Shown: piece after piece, positions 57,018-64,000 of the stretch
Layout: the number at the start of each line of letters is the position of its first letter
How positions within the stretch are numbered: the stretch's first letter is position 1
NCBI GenBank assembly: GCA_030686995.1
Contig: CM060691.1
Span: 60,916,338-60,980,337 of the forward strand
DNA length: 64,000 nt
Direction: 5' to 3'
Source of the DNA: Artemisia argyi
Lineage: Eukaryota > Streptophyta > Magnoliopsida > Asterales > Asteraceae
Program-made: the position numbers and the translations under genes
Notes under the pieces: model-generated
Database searches by the model: none
Seen by the model: the letters and a program-made list of their open reading frames with translations, nothing else
Told to the model about the DNA's origin: nothing

Positions 57018-57997
57018 ATTTGTGGAATGAAATTCTACTTCGACACAAAAAAAATATTCTATGAAGTAGTTTCACAATGTTCCGTGTATTTTTGATTTTA
57101 AACTCGTTTAGAATATATGACGTTAAAGAGTATGATATCATAATTCATTTCGAAGTAAGGCTAGATATATATTAGATTATATATCTTCCATTTCATAAGA
57201 GTTTGACACAACATAAGCTTGTTTAAAAGATTAAAATGCGAATTTTAGTTTTCAAAAATATCTTTTTCGAGATAAACCAAACGCTCCCTTAACTAGATAA
57301 AATTATCCTAAAACATCAATATATATATTGATTATATATCTTGATGACATCTATTGATTCTAGTAGTATTAACAAATTTTATGAGCTAGTTTTAAGTTTC
57401 AAATAGCCACATATAGTTATAGTTTGTTCATGAACCAAACGCCCATGTTGTCTTCATGAACCATTTTATAACGAATTGAAAAGTATGTTTTGATTGTTTA
57501 TAACATTAAAACAATGTAATGTAGTAAGTTTTGAATAGTTTTTAAGAGTTATATCAACAATGTGCCTTTTGAAAAATAAAATTCAACAAGGGTTTATCGG
57601 CGATTAATGATTTTGACAAAATGATATGTTATACTAAATTTGAGTTGCAATACATCATCCTAATCCTATGGGAAGCATTTGGTAGTTCAATTCCTAGCTT
57701 CTATTTCACTAAAATTTGAATTAAAATAAATTTTAATAAAATGCCTAATTATTGATTAGACACCAAATTGAATGAAATGTGATGAAATGCATGTTGGAAA
57801 ACTTACAAAAGATGTTGTTATATGTTTGGTTAACGTTTGCCCCTTGCGAAACAACCCCGGATTGGTGATATGGTGGAGGATTTTGATGGTTTTGGGTGTT
57901 TTGGTTCGTACTCAGCAGTGGTGGGGAAGAAATATATGAGCAAATGGAGTGTTTGGGAATGGAAATAAGGTGGAAAACGGATTTGAGAGTGTCAGAT

Positions 57998-58074
57998 GGC
58001 CGGTCCCCTTAAACATTAAGGGGACCGCCCCCGATAACAAGCCGGTCCCCTTAATCTTTAAGGGGGCCGCCCAT
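57998..58074. repeat. Palindromic GGCCGGTCCCC module (internal copy 2)
   Basis: AGATGGCCGGTCCCCTTAA and TTAAGGGGGCCGCCCAT arms again, with a second CCGGTCCCCTTAA inside. Shares arrangement but not spacer sequence with copy 1. Confidence 0.85.
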
Positions 58075-58304
58075 TAAATTTTACAATTTTCGCGGAATCA
58101 GTTTCTGGAACAAATATAATTATACGTATATAATTAGATTTATAATATATCAAAAATACGTAAGTGTTTATTGGCACGATGATAAGATACTTAACAATTT
58201 TTAATTACCGTCTCGATAATTAAAATGTGCCTTTGACAATTTTGGATAAAATGATCAAAGTGTTAAGTTGATGAGAGGTTTGAGGTATGTTCGGGAATAT
58301 GTGA

Positions 58305-58312
<8 letters not shown>

Positions 58313-58400
<88 letters not shown>
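58313..58400. repeat. TA microsatellite
   Basis: A TA run flanked by GTGTGTATAT and AAGTATAAATG. Confidence 0.95.
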
Positions 58401-58401
<1 letters not shown>

Positions 58402-58683
58402 TATAAATGTGAGTGAAAGATGGGTTGATGGGTGAGGTTTGAAAGATAATAGCGGAGATAGAATATAGTCGGCGAAAGGAGTTTGTTTCATCCATAGTGT
58501 TCACGTGCGAAGGCGTTCTTGCATGATAAAAGTCCACTTGACTCATATCCCTTCATCATCATGAGTCTTCTAAAAGAGGACTTAATAGAATAACGCGAGG
58601 GGGAAGGAAAGGGTTCAATAATGAACAATTTCCTGAAGTTCTAGAAAGTCAACTAATGACGTATCTAGGTTATGTGCAAGTAA

Positions 58684-58696
58684 GTATATATATATG

Positions 58697-58769
<73 letters not shown>
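58684..58769. repeat. TA microsatellite
   Basis: A TA run with two TG interruptions. Confidence 0.95.
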
Positions 58770-58772
<3 letters not shown>

Positions 58773-59034
58773 CGAACAAATAGAGGGAAATAGCAAGCTA
58801 TATCTATGCAAACAATGTAATCAAATAAAGCATATTTATCTAAGCATGGCAATGAGTTGTGAAAGAATGGCGTACCCGGTGGTCTTCAAAAAAATCTTCA
58901 AAATCATCAAGATGACATATAGACTTTGAAAAAGTCTATGTTGAGAGAAACTTCAAGATTGCCTCAAGGAATATTCATCTAGCCATTCGATCCCCATTGT
59001 CTCTTTGGTCCAAAGTTGTTTGGTCCAAACATGT

Positions 59035-60834
59035 TTAACATTTAACTAGGATGCATGAAAGGTGGTAGTATACCCCAAGGATTGTAGCTTTGTTGGTAGT
59101 TCCACATTTGATTACTATTGTTATTATAGTTTTGCCTATTTTGGTTTCTTCTTGGTTGAGGTGTTTTAGACCTAGGATTAGGATTATTTGGTTTTCTAGG
59201 TGGTGGTGTTTAGATCTTGTCTTAGATTTAGAAGATCCTACCTCGTTTTTTAAAGACGGTTTATAAAAAGCTTTTACTTCTTCATTGTTGGCAAGAGATA
59301 TTTTTCTATCATTAATAAGTATATACTTAGGATTAGATTTTAGAGGTTTTTGTTCATTAGGTTCATTTTCGAATTTGACATTTTTAATCTCACTTGTTGA
59401 AGCTTCATTTGAATTAAATCCTAAACCGGTTTTATCTCCGGATGATCTTTGAATACTTATTATTTTACTAAGTGAGTGACTACTATTTTCAAATTTATCA
59501 AGTTTGTGAATTTCTTCCCTAAGTATTTCGTTTTCACCTTTAAGCTCTTGACATGATTTACATTCTTCAAAAATTTCTTTACCTTTTTCAAGTTGATGTA
59601 TTTTAATTTTTAGTTCTAGTACTTCATTTTCCAATTGATTGTTTATGTATTTTAGTGATTTGTTTTTGGCCATTACTAGTTGTCCTAATTTGCATAGCCT
59701 ATTATATTCATTATCTAGGTCTTTTTCATCTAATGATAAGCTTTCATCACTAAAATATTCGGTTTCGGAACGTACCTCATTTGATGTATTCGCCATAAGA
59801 CACTTCTCTTCTTTTGTCGTTTCTTTCTCATCTTCATCACTATCACTCCAAGCGCCTCCAAAAAAAGCTCTTTGATTTTGATCTCTTGTCATCATTGGAC
59901 ATTTTCCAATGAGGTGATTTGGATCACCACACTTGAAACATTTCCTTTCAATCTTGTTGTTCTTGTCATCCTTATTCTTTTGAAATGTCTTCTTTTCATC
60001 ATGCGGTTGTCTTACGAATCTTCCTCGCCTTTTGAAGAATTTCTTGAAATCTCTTACGGCCATGGCGTATTCTTCGTCATCACTTTTGGAAGATGAGCTA
60101 TCTTCGATACTAGATTCCTTTCTAGCTTTCAAGGCGATTGACTTGCTTTGCTCTCGTTTTTCTTTGACCATTTCGGAATCCTTCTTAATAATAACTTCGT
60201 AAACTTTTAGATTTCCAATTAATTCATCAAGTTGCAATGTTGACAAATTCTTTGATTCTTCAATAGCCGTCACTTTACCTCGCCATTTTGGATGAAGAGC
60301 CCTAAGAAACTTCCTAACAAAATTATTACTAGAAAAATTCTCATCAAGTGCTTTTAAACTTGTGATGATAGTGTTAAATCTAGCAAAAGCATTATCAATT
60401 GATTCCTCTTCCGGAATCGTGAATTGCTCATATTGTTGAACAAGTAGATCTATCTTATTATCTTTGACTTGACTATTACCTTGGTGAGTTATTAGTAAAG
60501 AGTTCCAAATTTCTTTTGCGGTTTCACACATAAAGATCCTTTCGTACTCTTTACGTGGTAGCGCATTATAAATAACCATTTTTGCTTCATTATTTTTAGC
60601 AAGTTTTCTTTTTAAATCATCATTTTGTTTTTCAAAAGGTACGATTTCATCTTTCTTTGTTTCGGGGTTATTTTGAATAGGTAAAAAATCACCATTAGTA
60701 ATAACATGCCAAAGATCTAGATCTTTTGACTTCACATAAGTTTCGAATCGATTTTTCCAATATAAAAATCCATCACTTTCAAATAGTGGTGGTCTTTGCA
60801 TAGATTGCCCTTCTAAATATTTTTCAGATTTCAT
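59035..60834 (-). CDS. gag: SIRE-type Copia Gag
   Basis: 599 aa from ATG 60834, about 70 bp past the 5' LTR. An N-terminal DUF4219/UBN2-type Gag starts [20 protein letters not shown], with [39 protein letters not shown] and [20 protein letters not shown]. The zinc knuckle [14 protein letters not shown] is at residues 299-312, followed by an acidic segment and coiled coil ([20 protein letters not shown]), matching the long C-terminal Gag extension of SIRE/Maximus elements. A frameshift near 59215 puts the last 50 or so residues out of phase; the alternative frame reads [19 protein letters not shown]. It forms the virus-like particle. Nearly intact. Confidence 0.85.
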   Translation of the reverse strand: MKSEKYLEGQSMQRPPLFESDGFLYWKNRFETYVKSKDLDLWHVITNGDFLPIQNNPETKKDEIVPFEKQNDDLKRKLAKNNEAKMVIYNALPRKEYERIFMCETAKEIWNSLLITHQGNSQVKDNKIDLLVQQYEQFTIPEEESIDNAFARFNTIITSLKALDENFSSNNFVRKFLRALHPKWRGKVTAIEESKNLSTLQLDELIGNLKVYEVIIKKDSEMVKEKREQSKSIALKARKESSIEDSSSSKSDDEEYAMAVRDFKKFFKRRGRFVRQPHDEKKTFQKNKDDKNNKIERKCFKCGDPNHLIGKCPMMTRDQNQRAFFGGAWSDSDEDEKETTKEEKCLMANTSNEVRSETEYFSDESLSLDEKDLDNEYNRLCKLGQLVMAKNKSLKYINNQLENEVLELKIKIHQLEKGKEIFEECKSCQELKGENEILREEIHKLDKFENSSHSLSKIISIQRSSGDKTGLGFNSNEASTSEIKNVKFENEPNEQKPLKSNPKYILINDRKISLANNEEVKAFYKPSLKNEVGSSKSKTRSKHHHLENQIILILGLKHLNQEETKIGKTIITIVIKCGTTNKATILGVYYHLSCILVKC

Positions 60835-60886
60835 AGATCGTTACAAGTTTTAAAATACAATATATTTTAAAGATTTTGCTAGACGT

Positions 60887-60902
60887 GGCTCCTGATACCA
60901 AT
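60887..60902 (-). other. Primer-binding site of the SIRE-type element
   Basis: Minus strand ATTGGTATCAGGAGCC next to the LTR end, complementary in form to the initiator tRNA-Met 3' end. Confidence 0.8.
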
Positions 60903-62156
60903 TGTGGAAAACTAGAAGGGGGGTTGAATAGTTTTACGTCCTTTTTAAATTTATTACCAAAATATTTTGTAGCTTATTAAAAACTTTCGATTCGATCTCA
61001 AGTGAATTCAAGTGACAACCAATATAAGCAATTCTAATCTAATAATGAAAGTATTGAAATGTAATGAAGAAAAGATAGAGTTAGAAAGATCAAACCACAA
61101 CACACGAATTTATAGTGGTTCGGCTACAAGGACACCTTCCTTGCCCTACTCCACTCCCCGAGTATCACACTCGAGAGTTTTCTTCACTATGTCAACAAAC
61201 TCCTTATGGTGGAGAAACCTTACACACCTTGGCTTACACGAGTTAACGACACTAAGCTAAATGTCGAGTTCTAATCGTAGCTAGAACCAATCTCACAACT
61301 TCTTCAAGGCTTCACACCTTCTTCACACCTTCACAACTTCTTCAAGACTTCACACCTTGTCAACTTCACACCTTCTTCTATGCACAACTAAGTCACAACT
61401 ACTAAACTACTTTACAACACACCTAGTTTCTACAATCAACAAACTCACACAACACTTTTATAAATATCTAACACTACTACAATATGAAACTAGCTAATCA
61501 CAACACTACTACAATTAGATGGATGTAGAGGAGTGTTCTTCTTCTTGCACTTGAGTGGATGAAGCTTTGGATCACTTGGAAACAAAGACTTATGAATTAT
61601 ATGATCAAAGGTTTTTAGATCTAGAAATGGAGGTTGGATCAGAAAGTTTATAGTGCAAAAAGGTGAGAAAAATAAGTGAAATGATCCAATATTTATAGGG
61701 CCAGAAATTACTGTTCTGGAGCGTGCCGGTCCCCTTAATTAGGGGCCGGTCCCCTTAATGATTAAAGGGGCCGCCTAGTAAAATTAAGGGGGCCGCCCTC
61801 CTGAACGTTGGAAAAGTTTTTCTGGATAAAATTTGCCCTTTTTGGTTGGAAATTTGAAATCATATCTTTGTGGTTTAATATAACTATACCAAAAATGATT
61901 TACAAATATATATAAAATATTTATATCATTTTATAAAATGTTATGTCTTAAGACAAGGTTTCCTTTGATCATGTAATGCATAAGATGCTTAGTTTATGCA
62001 TACCTTAAGTGATATTAGATGTAGAGGTAAATATTTATTACTAAATACTTGTTTACGTCTTAATCTTGACTTAATTTCATTTGAGTTTTGATATTATCAA
62101 AACATAGGTTTATTGAGAAATATTAATAACATTTTTAGACATTATTTATATCAACA
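60903..62156 (-). repeat. 5' LTR of the SIRE-type element
   Basis: 1254 bp. Palindromic module at about 61718-61803, TATA box on the minus strand near 61690. Reading frames in the LTR (for example 61012-61260) also exist in the other LTR and are not genes. Confidence 0.95.
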
Positions 62157-63548
62157 GGCTGCAAAAACTTGATACGTGGGAATTGCGCCCTCGCAACAGG
62201 TTTTACCTTTCAAGGGATCTTGAGAAGCTTACAACCTCCACCAGGCAGTGTACCTGATCGTTTTAGTATAGTATAGTGACAAGTACCGGGGGATTGATCG
62301 TTCAACTCAAGCTAGGATTAGGAAGCCTACTAAACTAGGTCTAGAGGTGAGGGATGATTCTTTTTGTATTTTTATATTTTTATGAAAGCAAGTAAAATAT
62401 CGGGTTTTGAAGGAGTGGGCGGAATTAGTTGCTAGCCAACTAACCCAATTAACTACTAATGCAATCAAAATAAAATAAAAGAAATGAAAACAAAATTAAT
62501 TATACTAATGTGGTGGAAACAATAATGAGGAAAGTTGTGTTTACTTAGACTTCATTACTCCCTAGATATCTTTTACAGGTTGATTAGCTTGTTACAATTG
62601 CATGGATGACGGGTCATATTCCTTAATACTAGTCGTAGGGCCGTGTACAATATTCCCTAACTCTATAGGATCCTACTTCACTCCTATGTCGAGCCGTTAG
62701 AAGCTCCTAACATGGGATCATTAGAATTCTCCTACGCATTAAATACAACCAAAAATCGTAGTACACCTCCGATCATGTTTCTTAAGACGTTCAAGCAACT
62801 TACCAATGGAAGTCTGCCAGTTTTCTTAAGCCTAACATCGAATACAATCATCCGTAACAATTATAAACAAACAATCAACCCATAATTAACATCTAGGTTT
62901 CACTACATCTAAGCAAACACAAGAAAGATCTAGCCTAGCATGTTAAATAAAAGACAAGCGTAAGATATAATCAAACAACACATAGACATATTGAATGATT
63001 TGAAGGAATACTTATCTTTAATTGAACATGAAAGAATAAAGGGGTTGAAACCCTTGAAAAGCTGATAAAATTCGGACCAGGGTTTATTCTCTCAAAGTTG
63101 CACACTAATGAATGAAATTTGGAAAACTATATATAGATATTACATCGTGAGGGCGTCATGTGTTAGATTGTGACGCCGTCAACTCGCCGCCATGATAAAA
63201 TCGTATTGCCTAGATCTATTTGTGATGCCATCATGTGTAGAAATACTCTAGGCCGTCACTAATGTTTGGACCCTGACGGCCTTGTGTGATGCCGTCAGGC
63301 CACAAGCTTAAAAACTCTCTGGATCGTCACGTGTATTTTCCACTTCCACCTCCTTTGTAACTCTTGACGCCGTCATGTGGAGAGTCTTGACGCCGTCAGG
63401 TACTGTTCCAGCAAGGAAAATTGAGACATTGCCGTTTTCTTCACTTTTATGCTCAAAAAACGTCCAAAATGCTTCTTTTTCCAGATTTCTCTCCAAAAGT
63501 ACCTAAAATGACAAAAGGAACGATTTAGGGCAATATTTGATCAAATAA
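62157..63548 (-). repeat. Probable Athila 5' LTR
   Basis: Lies immediately upstream (leftward sense) of the Athila primer site once the SIRE element is removed, and ends GTTTTTGCAGCC. No coding sequence. Contains a cluster of GACG(C/G)CGTCA words (63145-63410). The start is uncertain; the boundary with Tat antisense ORF sequence is about 63548-63590. The second LTR is missing, so the assignment rests on position and primer site. Confidence 0.55.
63145..63410. promoter_or_regulatory. Cluster of TGACG-type palindromes in Athila LTR
   Basis: At least eight variants of TGACGCCGTCA / TGATGCCATCA / AGGCCGTCA in 265 bp, several exact TGACG(C/G)CGTCA half-site pairs. TGACG is the core recognised by plant TGA/C-group bZIP factors. 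They may be promoter elements of the LTR; no functional evidence. Confidence 0.5.
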
Positions 63549-63983
63549 TCACGAATTCGGGCTTAAATGACCCCTTAAAAGCGGTACACTTTTCGCCTCT
63601 TCACGGTGCCGCCATGGCATAGCCATTGGAATAGCTCGTCGGTCGATAAGAAAGAAATGATCTTTCCACTCTTTTAACCCAGTCCAACGCTCATAAAAAC
63701 ACTGAGGAGCACCATCACGACGAGAAAATGAAAACCAATCACCTTGCTTGCACAACATGTAGAAAACACGAAACAAGACCACTCGAGGTATGATGCGAAG
63801 AGCACGACAAAAAATCTCAAAATTGGTAATACGGTTAAGACCAAGAGGAACAATTTGACTGATGTGCACCTTGAAAAATTTTATCACATTCAATAGAAAC
63901 TTAGTAAAAGGGACGCGCACACCGGATATGGTGAAAAAATGATAATAAAGGCCAATCACTTTACTTGGGTTAATATTGCTCAT
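63549..63983 (-). pseudogene. Antisense ORF of the Tat element, N-terminal domain (continues past window)
   Basis: Minus strand MSNINPSKVIGLYYHFFTIS, then FLLNVIKFFKVHISQIVPLG, LNRITNFEIFCRALRIIPRV, FYMLCKQGDWFSFSRR and LKEWKDHFFLIDRRAIPMAM. This is the putative gypsy-type transposon domain found at the start of Tat antisense ORF proteins. After EEAKSVP the frame runs into foreign sequence and stops, where the Athila element begins; the rest of the protein is at 49845-51435. The upstream part may extend beyond 63984. Confidence 0.7.
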
Positions 63984-64000
63984 GAAAAAACCAGGATGAG

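Larger units (their letters stand above)
57013..59034. other. Non-coding interval where pol would be expected
   Basis: Between gag and ORF2. Contains AT microsatellites at 58313-58400 and 58684-58769 and palindromic module copy 2 at 57998-58074. No protease, integrase or RT motif in any frame. Confidence 0.65.

Overview
This is nuclear DNA from a flowering plant. The retroelement proteins most resemble, from memory, those of the daisy family (Asteraceae); that placement is inference. It is AT-rich, with long TA microsatellites, introns with GT/AG borders, a plant receptor-kinase cluster and heavily nested retrotransposons. No RNA gene, organellar segment or prokaryotic feature was seen.

Layout. 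(1) 1-3796: a probable Helitron whose 3' terminus (hairpin plus CTAG) is at 3768-3796. It carries same-strand exon fragments of at least two unrelated genes, a 4-hydroxy-tetrahydrodipicolinate reductase (DapB) and an ERA/ERG-type GTPase, plus two unidentified exon-like pieces and a small hAT element. (2) 3797-4669: TA microsatellites that hold two MITEs. (3) 4670-7240: a gypsy LTR remnant, a segment duplicated from upstream of the receptor kinase, and two PIF/Harbinger-like insertions. (4) 7493-17656 and 42939-43247: a cluster of three malectin-like (CrRLK1L-type) receptor kinase copies. RLK1 (minus) would be a complete 813-codon gene but for a 164-bp tandem duplication that shifts the frame in its signal-peptide region. 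RLK2 (plus, divergent from RLK1) is a pseudogene broken by an LTR element and a MULE-like element. RLK3 (minus) is an ectodomain fragment split by a hAT MITE, a 25-kb nested LTR element and a gypsy element.

(5) 17657-42938: a non-coding LTR element (LARD-like, about 7.7 kb before insertions) hosting three later insertions. These are a gypsy solo LTR (19702-28037, itself split by a 5.2-kb long-TIR element with a tandem array and gene fragments), a SIRE-type solo LTR (29558-30935), and a pol-less Copia-like element with a giant coiled-coil Gag (31106-38928). (6) 43248 to the window end: a Tat-lineage Ty3/gypsy element with gag, pol, a second RNase H and the antisense ORF typical of the lineage. 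A truncated Athila-like element (about 51436-63548) split this antisense ORF, and a 9.6-kb pol-less SIRE-type Copia element (52590-62156) then inserted beside the Athila primer-binding site.

The order of events can be read from target-site duplications: AACTC for the LARD, CAATA for the coiled-coil element, ATAAA for the gypsy LTR, CCACCAAC and TGCACAAA for the hAT elements, about 10 bp for the MULE-like element. The only near-intact host gene is RLK1. Almost everything else is retroelement coding sequence with stops and frameshifts, LTR regulatory DNA, or decayed spacer.
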